Below, one piece after another: positions 8,899 through 17,472 of a stretch of DNA of 64,000 nt. Under the pieces are notes generated by a model. The model did not search any database. It saw only the letters and a list, made by a program, of their open reading frames with translations, and was not told the DNA's origin. The translations under genes were made by a program, and so were the position numbers. This DNA is from Guptibacillus hwajinpoensis (GTDB lineage: Bacteria; Bacillota; Bacilli; Bacillales; Guptibacillaceae): contig NZ_JAIVKU010000001.1 in the NCBI RefSeq assembly GCF_020524165.1, forward strand, positions 248,001 to 312,000. Direction: 5' to 3'. Every line of letters starts with the position of its first letter. The stretch's first letter is position 1.

Positions 8899-9969
8899 TT
8901 GTTAGACCGTTTAGAAATTGTAGAAGAACGTTATGATAAGTTAAATCAGTTGTTGAGTGATCCGGAAGTCATTAATGACACGACGAAACTCCGAGAATAT
9001 TCCAAAGAGCAAGCAAGCCTTGAGGAAACCGTTCAGGTGTATCGTGAATATAAGGAAATTCTCGAAGGCATTCAAGATGCGAAAGCGATGCTTGAGGAAG
9101 AAAAAGATGCTGAAATGCGTGAAATGGTGAAGGCAGAGCTTTCCGAGCTTACACCTAAAGAAGAAGAGTATGCAGAGCGCTTACGAGTACTACTTCTTCC
9201 GAAAGACCCCAATGATGATAAGAACGTTATTATCGAGGTTCGCGGAGCAGCGGGTGGAGACGAAGCCGCTCTATTTGCCGGTGACTTGTACAAAATGTAC
9301 AGCCGCTTTGCTGAAATGCAAGGTTGGAAGTCTGAAGTGATTGAATCAAGTTCAACTGAGCTCGGTGGTTTTAAAGAAATTATCTTTATGATCAACGGTG
9401 CCGGCGCTTATTCAAAAATGAAGTATGAGAACGGGGCACACCGTGTTCAGCGCGTTCCGTCAACAGAATCAGGTGGTCGTATTCATACGTCTACGGCAAC
9501 AGTTGCGGTGCTACCTGAAGCAGAAGAAGTAGAAGTTGAGATTCACGACAAAGATATCCGCGTGGATACCTTTACGTCTAGTGGACCGGGTGGACAGAGT
9601 GTAAATACAACGATGTCAGCCGTTCGTTTAACGCACTTACCAACAGGCGTTGTTGTGTCTTGTCAGGATGAAAAGTCCCAGATTAAGAACAAAGAAAAAG
9701 CGATGAAGGTTCTTCGTGCTCGTGTTTATGATAAGTTCCAGCAGGAAGCACAGAAAGAGTACGACGATAACCGTAAATCAGCTGTTGGTACTGGCGACCG
9801 TTCTGAACGTATTCGCACGTACAACTTCCCGCAAAATCGCGTAACGGATCACAGAATTAACCTGACGATTCAGAAACTTGACCAGATTCTTCAAGGTAAA
9901 CTTGATGAGTTCATTGATGCGCTGATTACTGAAGAGCAAACGCGCTTAATGGCGGAAGCTGGAGAGTGA
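8899..9969 (+). CDS. prfA: Peptide chain release factor 1
   Basis: The 356-residue RF1 reads UAA and UAG and releases the finished peptide. The codon-recognition loop is seen as [10 protein letters not shown], and the catalytic GGQ motif is at residues 231-233 (GPGGQSVN). The start is TTG at 8899 behind CGAGGTGA, which gives [12 protein letters not shown]. Four bases separate its stop from prmC, which methylates the GGQ glutamine; the pair forms an operon. Confidence 0.97.
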   Translation: MLDRLEIVEERYDKLNQLLSDPEVINDTTKLREYSKEQASLEETVQVYREYKEILEGIQDAKAMLEEEKDAEMREMVKAELSELTPKEEEYAERLRVLLLPKDPNDDKNVIIEVRGAAGGDEAALFAGDLYKMYSRFAEMQGWKSEVIESSSTELGGFKEIIFMINGAGAYSKMKYENGAHRVQRVPSTESGGRIHTSTATVAVLPEAEEVEVEIHDKDIRVDTFTSSGPGGQSVNTTMSAVRLTHLPTGVVVSCQDEKSQIKNKEKAMKVLRARVYDKFQQEAQKEYDDNRKSAVGTGDRSERIRTYNFPQNRVTDHRINLTIQKLDQILQGKLDEFIDALITEEQTRLMAEAGE

Positions 9970-9973
9970 CCTT

Positions 9974-10822
9974 ATGATGACTGTATTCGAAGCCCTTAAA
10001 TGGGCTTCTTCTTTTTTAGAGAAGCACGGACGTGAAGCCTCGGCTGCTGAGTGGCTGATCAAGCATGAGTTAAATGTTTCAAGAACGGAACTTTTACTTC
10101 AAATGCAGGATGAAATGCCGAATTTCCCAAGTTTTGAAGCGAAAATAAACGAGCATGCGAGCGGTATTCCCGTTCAGCATATTGTTGAGAAAGAAGAGTT
10201 TTACGGAAGAACGTTTCGCGTGAATCATCATGTGCTTGTGCCAAGACCTGAAACAGAAGAGCTTGTGCAAGGCATTCTTACTCGAGCAAAAGCGCTGTTC
10301 TCAGATCCAGCAAAAGCAACGATCGCCGATGTTGGCACAGGAAGCGGAGCCATTGCCATTAGTCTTGCTCTAGAACTTCGCAATCAAGACGTGACAGCTG
10401 TTGATATTTCAGAGGATGCGCTTAAGGTAGCGAAGGAAAACGCGCGCCGGTTAGAGGCTCCAATTTCATTTCTTCACGGTGATTTACTTCAGCCGCTAGA
10501 AGGGCGAAAGCTTGATATTGTCGTTTCCAATCCTCCTTATATTTCGGAAGAGGAATATGCGACCCTAGATCCGTTAGTGCGTGATCATGAACCGATTCAA
10601 GCGCTTGTAGGAGGAGAAAATGGTTACGAGCTTTATCGCCGACTTGCGGAAGGCCTGCCGAAGCTAATCTCTTCTCCAGGCTTAATTGGATTTGAGGTAG
10701 GGGAAAAGCAGGCAAGAACGGTTGCTCGGATGCTGGAAGACTCTTTTGGTGAGCGTATCCAGGTTGACGTGGTGAAAGATATTAGTGGGAAAGAACGGAT
10801 GGTCTTTGGTGTTGTGAAATAG
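9974..10822 (+). CDS. prmC: Peptide chain release factor N5-glutamine methyltransferase
   Basis: The 282-residue SAM-dependent methyltransferase modifies the GGQ glutamine of release factors. The SAM-binding motif is DVGTGSGAIAI, and the substrate-binding NPPY motif is at residues 186-189. An N-terminal helical domain is present. Two adjacent ATGs (9974, 9977) share the SD in the end of prfA; the first is used here. The SD overlaps prfA codons, which suggests translational coupling. Confidence 0.96.
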   Translation: MMTVFEALKWASSFLEKHGREASAAEWLIKHELNVSRTELLLQMQDEMPNFPSFEAKINEHASGIPVQHIVEKEEFYGRTFRVNHHVLVPRPETEELVQGILTRAKALFSDPAKATIADVGTGSGAIAISLALELRNQDVTAVDISEDALKVAKENARRLEAPISFLHGDLLQPLEGRKLDIVVSNPPYISEEEYATLDPLVRDHEPIQALVGGENGYELYRRLAEGLPKLISSPGLIGFEVGEKQARTVARMLEDSFGERIQVDVVKDISGKERMVFGVVK

Positions 10823-10836
10823 CCCTGTCGATTCTA

Positions 10837-10894
10837 CTCGCATTCTGGTGAACAGTTCTACGTTTAAAACGTCTGATTCTGGCCAGAATGAGAG
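10837..10894 (+). other. Inverted repeat upstream of spoIIR
   Basis: Arms 10837-10848 and 10883-10894 pair over 12 positions with one mismatch. A second palindrome, ACGTTT-A-AAACGT, sits inside at 10860-10872. No T-run follows, so it is probably not a terminator. It overlaps where the sporulation promoter of spoIIR would lie. Confidence 0.45.
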
Positions 10895-10915
10895 CTAGAA
10901 GGGACGGGATACAAG

Positions 10916-11524
10916 ATGAATCAAAGAGGACTTATTAATCTATTAATCTCATTTTTTATTCTTGCTTCAAGTCTCCAGGGTTCGGGTATTGTAAAAGCAA
11001 ATGAGCAAGTGATTCCAGACGAAGCGATTCGTCTTCGCATTTTAGCAAATAGTAATAGTGAAGAAGATCAGTCAGTAAAGCGTAGCATTCGTGATGAAGT
11101 GAACGAATCGATTAATAAGTGGGTTGCTGATTTAACATCCATTGAAGCATCGCGTCGTGTAATCAAAAGTCATTTAAATGAAATTGAAGCGATTGTAGAA
11201 GAAGAGCTTAATCAGATTGGGAGTAGTGAATCATTTTCTGTTTCGTTTGGAGAAGTCGCTTTTCCGACAAAGCTGTATGGAGATTTTGTTTATCCAGCCG
11301 GTGATTACGAAGCTGTCTTAATCACAATTGGGGAAGGGCTTGGGGATAACTGGTGGTGCGTTTTATTCCCGCCGCTTTGCTTCCTTGATTTCTCAAATGG
11401 AGATGCTGTTCAGGCGGAAGGTGACGCGCCGGCAGAAGAGCCGGCAGAAGAAGTGGAAGTCGACTTCTTCCTGGTGAAAATCATCGATACGATTGTGGAC
11501 TGGGTAAAAGGAATTTTCAGCTAA
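10916..11524 (+). CDS. spoIIR: Stage II sporulation protein R
   Basis: The 202-residue secreted signal protein is made in the forespore under SigF in B. subtilis. It crosses the septum to activate SpoIIGA, which processes pro-SigE. An N-terminal signal or anchor segment (LINLLISFFILASSLQ) precedes the family core (DEAIRLRILANSNSEEDQ, PTKLYGDFVYPAGDYEAV, GDNWWCVLFPPLCF). The C-terminus has an acidic Ala/Glu linker and a hydrophobic end. Position after prmC matches B. subtilis. Confidence 0.95.
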   Translation: MNQRGLINLLISFFILASSLQGSGIVKANEQVIPDEAIRLRILANSNSEEDQSVKRSIRDEVNESINKWVADLTSIEASRRVIKSHLNEIEAIVEEELNQIGSSESFSVSFGEVAFPTKLYGDFVYPAGDYEAVLITIGEGLGDNWWCVLFPPLCFLDFSNGDAVQAEGDAPAEEPAEEVEVDFFLVKIIDTIVDWVKGIFS

Positions 11525-11600
11525 TCGGTCTATTCTCCTCCTTCAACGCATAAGACCATAATAGAACGGTTTTATGGACAACGTGAAGGAGGAGATTCAT

Positions 11601-12032
11601 TTGTTTCTTGTTAGAAAAGCAACGCAGGAAGATGCCGCAGCGGTTTGGGATTTTGTCTCACGGTCCGGACTAAAGGTGGACGGGCTCCCTGCTATTGAGT
11701 CGTTTCTAATCGCTGAATCAGAAACGAAAGAATGGCTTGGTGTGATTGGACTTGAAACAATAGGTGCATCAGGTCTCTTAAGGGCACTCGTTTTGAATCG
11801 TTCTGGATCGACCTCTGAACGGCTATTACGCTTTTTTGATCAGGTTGTTCTTTTTGCGAAAGAAGCGAACTTGGACGAGTTGTTTCTTACTTCAAAAGAA
11901 GAGTCATTTTTCTTTCAAGTTTTCGGTTTCTCGACAATTTCCCTCGCAGAGGTTCCGGAGTTAGTAAGGGAAAATGAGCTATTTTCCAATCAGTCAGATC
12001 AGCGAATCATCATGAGAAAACGATTGATCTAG
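11601..12032 (+). CDS. ywlB: GNAT-like N-acetyltransferase (YwlB-type)
   Basis: The 143-residue protein has a GNAT-like outline: N-terminal strand LVRKATQEDAAAVWDFV, a central WLGVIGLE strand, a Leu-rich acetyl-CoA-binding region (LLRALVLN), and a C-terminal QVFGFSTIS. The ATG at 11574 is in frame, but the only SD (AAGGAGGAG, 11586-11594) lies inside that reading, so the TTG at 11601 is preferred. It occupies the ywlB position before ywlC. The substrate is unknown. Confidence 0.8.
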   Translation: MFLVRKATQEDAAAVWDFVSRSGLKVDGLPAIESFLIAESETKEWLGVIGLETIGASGLLRALVLNRSGSTSERLLRFFDQVVLFAKEANLDELFLTSKEESFFFQVFGFSTISLAEVPELVRENELFSNQSDQRIIMRKRLI

Positions 12033-12050
12033 GCATTCTCATCAACAAGG

Positions 12051-12279
12051 TTATGCACAATCCGAACATACGTTATCCACATTGTGTGGATATATTTACG
12101 ATTAGCAGAAGGAAGCGTTTTTACGAATTGTGTAGAATCCTGTGGAAAGATCATATATTTTCCCGAAATAAGCGGGTTTATGAGCATTTTTAGAATAAGA
12201 AGGTGAAGAAAGTGGAAGGTATCCACACAAATGTTTGGTATGTGGATGAAAATGTGGATAGTGAAAATGATTATCCACA
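12051..12279 (+). promoter_or_regulatory. DnaA-box cluster between ywlB and ywlC
   Basis: Consensus TTATNCACA occurs at 12051-12059 (TTATGCACA), 12073-12081 and 12271-12279 (TTATCCACA). One-mismatch boxes lie at 12085-12093 (-), 12219-12227 (+), 12241-12249 (-) and 12253-12261 (-); weaker TGTGGAA-type boxes are at 12141-12149 and 12283-12291. That is about seven good boxes in 229 bp, spanning the intergenic region and the first codons of ywlC. B. subtilis has a known DnaA-box cluster at ywlB-ywlC, so this is probably its conserved counterpart. Confidence 0.85.
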
Positions 12280-13261
12280 GATTGTGGAAGCTGCCGAATG
12301 TTTACAACGTAATGAAGTTGTCGCTTTCCCGACTGAAACCGTCTATGGACTAGGGGGAAACGCGCTATCAGAAGAAGCTGTAGCAAAAATATTCCGAGCA
12401 AAAGGTCGTCCTGCCGATAATCCACTGATCGTTCACGTGGCGAGTCGTCCACATGTGGAAAAGTTAGTGACGCATATTTCTAAACAAGCAGATGCTTTAA
12501 TGAATGCGTTCTGGCCAGGACCGCTCACGATTGTATTTCCTGGTGGAGAAAGTGTCGCTCAAAATGTAACGGCTGGCCTTGATACGGTAGCGATTCGCAT
12601 GCCAGATCATCCAGTTGCACTCGCGCTGTTAAAGGCTGCGAATTTACCCCTCGCTGCACCAAGTGCAAACTTATCCGGTAAACCAAGTCCAACCACAGCC
12701 CAACATGTGATTCATGATTTAAGTGGCAAAATCGCTGGTATTGTGGACGGTGGTTCAACAGGAGTGGGACTAGAATCTACTGTTGTGGACTGTTCCGGCG
12801 ATCGCATAACCATTCTTCGTCCTGGTGGGGTTACGAAAGAACAGTTAGAAGAAGTCGTTGGAGAAGTGAAAGTCGATCCAGCACTAAGCGATGATGGCCA
12901 TAAGCCTAAATCTCCAGGTGTAAAGTACAAGCATTATGCCCCAACGGCGCCGGTCACGCTTGTGGATGGCTCGATTTCATACTTGCAGTCGATTGTGGAC
13001 AAGCGTAGAGCAGAGGGAGTAAAGGTCGGGGTTCTTGCGACTGAGGAATCGAAAGCGACGTATCGGGCCGATGTCATTATCCCGTGCGGTACGAGAGAAG
13101 ACCTCATCTCCGTTGCGAACCGTTTATATGATGTCTTACGTCAATTTGATGAAGCCGATGTGGATGAAATATATAGTGAAGTGTTTTCACAAGAGGGCGT
13201 GGGAGCAGCCGTGATGAACCGGCTATCAAAAGCCGCCAGCAATCGTGTGATCAAAGAATAG
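12212..13261 (+). CDS. ywlC: L-threonylcarbamoyladenylate synthase (Sua5/YwlC)
   Basis: The 349-residue Sua5-type enzyme makes threonylcarbamoyl-AMP for the t6A37 modification of tRNAs. The YrdC/TsaC domain has VAFPTETVYGLG, KGRPADNPLIVH, APSANLSGKPSPT and the SPGVKYKHYAP linker, followed by the C-terminal Sua5 domain (residues about 215-349). GTG at 12212 is favoured because AAGGTGA (12200-12206) is well placed; GTG at 12203 is the alternative. The 5' coding region overlaps the DnaA-box cluster, so DnaA could influence its transcription. Confidence 0.94.
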   Translation: MEGIHTNVWYVDENVDSENDYPQIVEAAECLQRNEVVAFPTETVYGLGGNALSEEAVAKIFRAKGRPADNPLIVHVASRPHVEKLVTHISKQADALMNAFWPGPLTIVFPGGESVAQNVTAGLDTVAIRMPDHPVALALLKAANLPLAAPSANLSGKPSPTTAQHVIHDLSGKIAGIVDGGSTGVGLESTVVDCSGDRITILRPGGVTKEQLEEVVGEVKVDPALSDDGHKPKSPGVKYKHYAPTAPVTLVDGSISYLQSIVDKRRAEGVKVGVLATEESKATYRADVIIPCGTREDLISVANRLYDVLRQFDEADVDEIYSEVFSQEGVGAAVMNRLSKAASNRVIKE

Positions 13262-13262
13262 C

Positions 13263-13298
13263 AGAAAACCCGCTCAAGGATGAGCGGGTTTTCTTATA
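13263..13298. terminator. Bidirectional terminator between ywlC and the ypbS-like gene
   Basis: A perfect 14-bp stem (13263-13276 with 13281-13294) with a 4-nt loop. The A- and T-rich stem ends serve both strands. Confidence 0.9.
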
Positions 13299-13300
13299 CC

Positions 13301-13561
13301 TCATTTGCGCTTCTTCTCTACGAATTCTTCTACCATCTGTTCTGTAACGTACGTACGCGTAGGGATGCTTCCCTGTTTGGCAAGTTCATTAATTTGAAGA
13401 GAAAGCTCATTAATACGGTCCGTTGAATATGGTTGATTTGCTTCACACAATTCGACAGCATGAGCAATAGCGGCTTCTCTCTCTTTATCTAACTGAATAA
13501 ACAAGTTAATTTCACGGTTTTTTTGACTAAGCTGATTCGATATCCCTTTGTGAACGCTCAT
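13301..13561 (-). CDS. YpbS-like small protein (DUF2533)
   Basis: This 86-residue cytoplasmic helical protein of unknown function begins MSVHKGISNQLSQKN and has the conserved TRTYVTEQMVEEFVEKK end. It resembles B. subtilis YpbS (DUF2533). The start at 13561 is set by GGAGGA 9 nt upstream; the longer reading to 13588 would contain that SD. In B. subtilis ypbS lies elsewhere, so this is a local rearrangement in the ywl region. Confidence 0.78.
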   Translation of the reverse strand: MSVHKGISNQLSQKNREINLFIQLDKEREAAIAHAVELCEANQPYSTDRINELSLQINELAKQGSIPTRTYVTEQMVEEFVEKKRK

Positions 13562-13704
13562 AGTATTAGTTCCTCCAATTTGGCTCAATCATTACTAAAA
13601 CACTACCCTTAAAGAGCCTTACGTAATCTATTATTCATTCTTTCCCTTCTATTTTCAAGAGGACGTGCATAAAAGTTGAATAGCACGTCCCGGGAGGAGA
13701 TGGA

Positions 13705-14262
13705 ATGATTTCCACTGCGTTAATAGGAGAGCTGGCAACTTTAAGCATAATGGCATTTGCTCTCGGTATGGATGCTTTTTCAGTTGGACTTGGCATGGGC
13801 ATGATTCCGCTTCGTCTCCGCCAAATTGCTAAAATTGGCGTAGTGATCGGGCTGTTTCATATGGGAATGCCGCTTGCTGGGATGATCATTGGCCGCGTCC
13901 TTTCAGAACACTTTGGCACGGTTGCAACAATGGTTGGCGGCGCTCTTTTGCTATTACTTGGTATTCAAATGGGACTTTCCTCGCTTTCATCGAGCGATAA
14001 GCCGTTTGTAACTCCGGTTGGCTTTGGTTTGCTTGTTTTCTCGTTAAGTGTGAGCCTCGATAGCTTTTCGGTTGGTTTAAGTCTAGGAATCTACGGGGCT
14101 AGAGTTTTCGTCACGATTTTGTTATTTGGCCTAATCAGCATGCTCTTAACCTGGTCAGGATTAATGATGGGTCGGAAGTTTCAGCGCTTGATCGGATCGT
14201 ACAGCGAACTTCTCGGCGGTTGCATCTTATTTGGATTTGGGTTGAAGCTGTTGATCCTGTAA
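13705..14262 (+). CDS. mntP: Manganese efflux pump MntP
   Basis: This 185-residue membrane protein with about six transmembrane helices exports Mn(II). The conserved acidic motif in the first helix ([13 protein letters not shown]) recurs in the second half ([12 protein letters not shown]), giving the internal duplication of the family. GGGAGG (13692-13697) precedes the ATG. It corresponds to B. subtilis ywlD. I see no yybP-ykoY riboswitch signature in its 143-base upstream region. Confidence 0.93.
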   Translation: MISTALIGELATLSIMAFALGMDAFSVGLGMGMIPLRLRQIAKIGVVIGLFHMGMPLAGMIIGRVLSEHFGTVATMVGGALLLLLGIQMGLSSLSSSDKPFVTPVGFGLLVFSLSVSLDSFSVGLSLGIYGARVFVTILLFGLISMLLTWSGLMMGRKFQRLIGSYSELLGGCILFGFGLKLLIL

Positions 14263-14345
14263 TGTGGGATGCACGATGACAGGTTGACCAATAAACACTT
14301 CTAGAGAGGCCGCTCACGTAATCGAAAGGGCCTCCCTGGTAAGAT

Positions 14346-15275
14346 TTACTCTGTAATTCCCTGTAAAAGTCTCGCATAAGGCGAATCTGCTGGCAGCATG
14401 ATTACCGTTTCGTCATTCAACGTTGTTTTATAAGACTCAAGCGTGCGGTAAAGCTCGTAAAATTCTGGATCCTTGCTGAATGCTTTGTTGTAAATCTTCG
14501 CCGCTTCCGATTCGCCTTCTGCTCGAATTTCTTCCGCATCCGCATCGGCTTTGGCGAGAATGGTATCTACCTCTTTATCCGTTTCAGCTTTAATTCGATC
14601 CGAGTCGGCATCCCCTTGCGATAAATATTCCTGGGCTTTTGACTCACGCTCTGAAATCATACGCTGGAAAACGGACTGTTCGTTTGCATCAGGAAGGTCG
14701 GTTCGCTTCATACGTACATCCGTTACTTGAATTCCGTATGAATCGCGTTCAAGTAATTCATTCACTCGCTCACGCACATTGTCATTAAAACTTCCTCGAT
14801 TGGATTTTTCCTCATTAATAATCTGATCGTACTCCAGTTGACCAAGTTCTGAGCGAATAACGGAGAAAATAAATTCACCCATTTTGGCTTCAGCGTTTTC
14901 AATCGTCCGTGCGTTTGAAATCATATCTTGTGGATCACTGACTGACCAGACCGCATAGTTATCAACCGTCATGCGCTTCTTATCTTTCGTGGTAATTTCT
15001 TCTGGATTCACATCATAAAGCATTTGGTATTTTGGAAGTGTCGTAATGGATTGGATAAAGGGCACCTTTACCTTTAATCCAGGCTCTGTTTCAATCTTTA
15101 CAACGTCCCCAAATTGGCGAATCACTTTGTACTCACCTTCCTTCACGACAAAGAGGGTGCTGAAGATCCCGCCAATGATCACGAGAAGGAGAACGATGAG
15201 CAATACGCTTTTTACGATTTTACTTGGATTCATCTTACGGCGGTGTTCATCCATATTAAAAACGTTCTCACTCAT
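14346..15275 (-). CDS. hflC: Band-7/SPFH membrane protease modulator HflC
   Basis: The 309-residue protein has one N-terminal transmembrane helix (SVLLIVLLLVIIGGIFSTLF), an SPFH domain and a coiled, charged C-terminal region (SDRIKAETDKEVDTILAKA). HflK and HflC form a membrane complex that modulates FtsH. ATG at 15275 is chosen because AAGGAGAG sits 9 nt upstream; it overlaps the hflK stop (ATGAGTGA), indicating coupling. Confidence 0.92.
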   Translation of the reverse strand: MSENVFNMDEHRRKMNPSKIVKSVLLIVLLLVIIGGIFSTLFVVKEGEYKVIRQFGDVVKIETEPGLKVKVPFIQSITTLPKYQMLYDVNPEEITTKDKKRMTVDNYAVWSVSDPQDMISNARTIENAEAKMGEFIFSVIRSELGQLEYDQIINEEKSNRGSFNDNVRERVNELLERDSYGIQVTDVRMKRTDLPDANEQSVFQRMISERESKAQEYLSQGDADSDRIKAETDKEVDTILAKADADAEEIRAEGESEAAKIYNKAFSKDPEFYELYRTLESYKTTLNDETVIMLPADSPYARLLQGITE

Positions 15276-16227
15276 TCTTTTCACTCTCCTTTGGCTTTTC
15301 GCTCGTTTTCTCCTTCGCTGGTTGAATTGGTAAATATTTCACGGTGTCTCCACCTTCATCGGTAATATAGATCTTAGTATCAGGCAGCACTTCTTCAAGC
15401 GTTTCTAACACCAGGCGCTGTCTTGTGATATCTGGATTATTTTTGTATTCATTGTAGAGAGCGTTAAATGTAGCAACATCCCCGCGTGCCTGCTCAATTC
15501 GCTGCGCTTTTTCACCTTCTGCTTTAGAAATACGCGCATCTTTTTGACCTTCCACAACATTTAGTTCCTGGTTTTTATACTTCTTCGCTCCGTAAATCGT
15601 CGTTTCTTTTTGTTCACGAGCATCTACAACGTTCGTAAACGCTTTTCGTACTTCATCGTTTGGTAACTCCACGTCTTGAAGCTTCACATCAAGTATCGAA
15701 ATACCAATTTCATAGCGATCAATTAGTTTAGTAAGAATGTCTCGGACATTTCCTTCAATCTCGGCTTTTCCTGACGTGAGAGCTTCGTCAATTTCGGAGC
15801 TACCGATCACACCTCTTAAGGAAGAAGAAGTTGCGTTATAGAGAATTTCTTTCGGTTCATCTGAGTAGTATAAGTATTGTTTTGGATTCGTGATGCGCCA
15901 CTGAACGACGAGATCAGCGAGGACGATGTTTTCATCTCCCGTTACCATTTTCGTCTCCTCTGGATAATCCACGATCTTGCCATCTTCCTCATCGTATCCA
16001 AACGTTAAGCTGAACGTTTCTCTCGGTAGAATGTCTACCTGTTGAATCGGCCATGGAAGTTTAAAATGAAGTCCAGCATCGCTAATTTCTTCATCCACTT
16101 TACCGAATGTCATAATAACCGCTTGTTCAGACTCATCAACGGTATACCAGCTCGTAACGAGGATAACGCCAAGAATAAGAAATAGAACAATGGAGCCAGA
16201 TAAAAGGACGATTTTTCTTTGAGACAT
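15268..16227 (-). CDS. hflK: Band-7/SPFH membrane protease modulator HflK
   Basis: The 319-residue partner of HflC has a transmembrane segment (KIVLLSGSIVLFLILGVIL), the SPFH motif EQAVIMTFGKV with HFKLPWPIQQV, and a coiled-coil region rich in Ala/Glu/Lys. The tail is Lys/Glu rich. ATG at 16227 follows a purine-rich GGGGGGAAAG; the in-frame region upstream lacks an SD. The hflKC pair runs opposite to ywlE, inserted between mntP and ywlE relative to B. subtilis. Confidence 0.92.
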   Translation of the reverse strand: MSQRKIVLLSGSIVLFLILGVILVTSWYTVDESEQAVIMTFGKVDEEISDAGLHFKLPWPIQQVDILPRETFSLTFGYDEEDGKIVDYPEETKMVTGDENIVLADLVVQWRITNPKQYLYYSDEPKEILYNATSSSLRGVIGSSEIDEALTSGKAEIEGNVRDILTKLIDRYEIGISILDVKLQDVELPNDEVRKAFTNVVDAREQKETTIYGAKKYKNQELNVVEGQKDARISKAEGEKAQRIEQARGDVATFNALYNEYKNNPDITRQRLVLETLEEVLPDTKIYITDEGGDTVKYLPIQPAKEKTSEKPKESEKNE

Positions 16228-16386
16228 GCGACTTTCCCCCCTTGATTTGCTTCTAACAAGTATTACGTTCAGATGACAAAAAGGTTTCAGAACTTCCATT
16301 CTTTTTCTCTGAAATTGTTCCCTGAGTGAGGGGTGGATTTATCCCGTTTCATCTCTCATAATAAGAAGAGAAGGGAAGTGGACAAG

Positions 16387-17013
16387 GTGAGAGTAGTATT
16401 TGTGTGTACAGGTAACACATGCCGCAGTCCAATGGCGGAAGTGATTTTAAAAAATAAAAGCAAAAAAATCGAAGCGAAATCAGCAGGCGTTTTTGCGGCG
16501 AATGGCGCACCGGCAAGTCGTCAGGTTGAAATTCTTTTAGAAGAGAAAAACGTCCCCTTTACGCATACGGCAAAAATGCTGGATCGAGAGCTCGCCGAAT
16601 GGGGCGATCTTCTTTTAACGATGACGAGTAGTCACAAAGCGCTCGTGTTACGGGATTTTCCAGAACTCGCTCATAAGGTGTATACCTTAAAAGAGTATGC
16701 CGCAACTGAAAATGAAAAAAAATATGATGCTTATCAGGAGAAGGCAGCAGAAATTGAAATGAAGCGAGCGGCTTTTCTTCATGACATTACAAAGCTAGAT
16801 ACAGAAAAACAAGTGGAAAAGCGTCAGCAATTCGAATCAGAAATGAGAAAAGAGTTAAATGACTTGCAAGCGCTTGAACAAGATCTGCCTTCAATGGATA
16901 TATCTGATCCGTTTGGCGGTACCATTGAGCAATATCGAGTAACATATCGTGAAATTGAAGAAGCGATTGAGCGGATGATTGAGCGTCTCGATCAAGAAGA
17001 ATTGGAGGGATAA
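16387..17013 (+). CDS. ywlE: Low-molecular-weight protein phosphatase (YwlE-type arginine phosphatase) with a central insertion
   Basis: The 208-residue protein has the P-loop VCTGNTCRSP (C7, R13); the threonine in CTGNT is the hallmark of protein arginine phosphatases. The general-acid loop DPFGG starts at D174. Between these, residues about 105-170 form a charged, probably coiled-coil insertion absent from the 150-residue B. subtilis YwlE. GTG at 16387 gives MRVVFVCTGN with AAGGGA 10 nt upstream. The insertion's role is unknown. Confidence 0.88.
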   Translation: MRVVFVCTGNTCRSPMAEVILKNKSKKIEAKSAGVFAANGAPASRQVEILLEEKNVPFTHTAKMLDRELAEWGDLLLTMTSSHKALVLRDFPELAHKVYTLKEYAATENEKKYDAYQEKAAEIEMKRAAFLHDITKLDTEKQVEKRQQFESEMRKELNDLQALEQDLPSMDISDPFGGTIEQYRVTYREIEEAIERMIERLDQEELEG

Positions 17014-17015
17014 CC

Positions 17016-17459
17016 GTGAAAGTAGCCGTAGGTGCTGATCATGCGGGTGTAAAGATTAAGGAAGACATTCTTCATGTCATTAAAGAGCTAGGAATGGAGG
17101 CGATTGATTTAGGTTGTGATTGCCATGATTCAGTTGATTATCCTGACTATGCGATTCCTGTAGCAGAGAAAGTAGCGACCGGAGAAGCGGATCGCGGCAT
17201 TTTAATCTGTGGTACAGGAATTGGGATGTCGATTGCAGCAAATAAGGTAAATGGCATTCGCTGTGCGCTTGTTCATGATCTTTTCAGTGCAAAAGCAACG
17301 AGACAGCACAATGATTCAAACGTTCTGGCAATGGGGGAGCGGATCATTGGACCGGGTCTTGCAACAGAAATTGCAAAGGTATGGCTTGAGACGGAGTATG
17401 AAGCAGGTCGCCACGCAAAACGAGTCGGTAAGATTACGGAATACGAAGCGAAGGGATAA
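17016..17459 (+). CDS. rpiB: Ribose-5-phosphate isomerase B
   Basis: The 147-residue RpiB/LacAB family enzyme interconverts ribose-5-phosphate and ribulose-5-phosphate. It begins MKVAVGADHAGVKIKE and has the anion-hole motif GILICGTGIGMSIAANK and the HNDSNVLAMGER segment. GTG start at 17016 behind GGAGGG (17004-17009), two bases after ywlE. It is the B. subtilis ywlF position. Confidence 0.94.
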   Translation: MKVAVGADHAGVKIKEDILHVIKELGMEAIDLGCDCHDSVDYPDYAIPVAEKVATGEADRGILICGTGIGMSIAANKVNGIRCALVHDLFSAKATRQHNDSNVLAMGERIIGPGLATEIAKVWLETEYEAGRHAKRVGKITEYEAKG

Positions 17460-17472
17460 GGAGGCGTTATCT

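Noticed and set aside
13562..13704. Mn-sensing yybP-ykoY riboswitch before mntP
   Set aside because: The upstream region is only 143 bases and lacks the conserved loops; no such fold was seen.
14304..14334. Terminator between mntP and hflC
   Set aside because: Only a 6-bp GAGGCC/GGCCTC stem with a 17-nt loop and no T-run on either strand.
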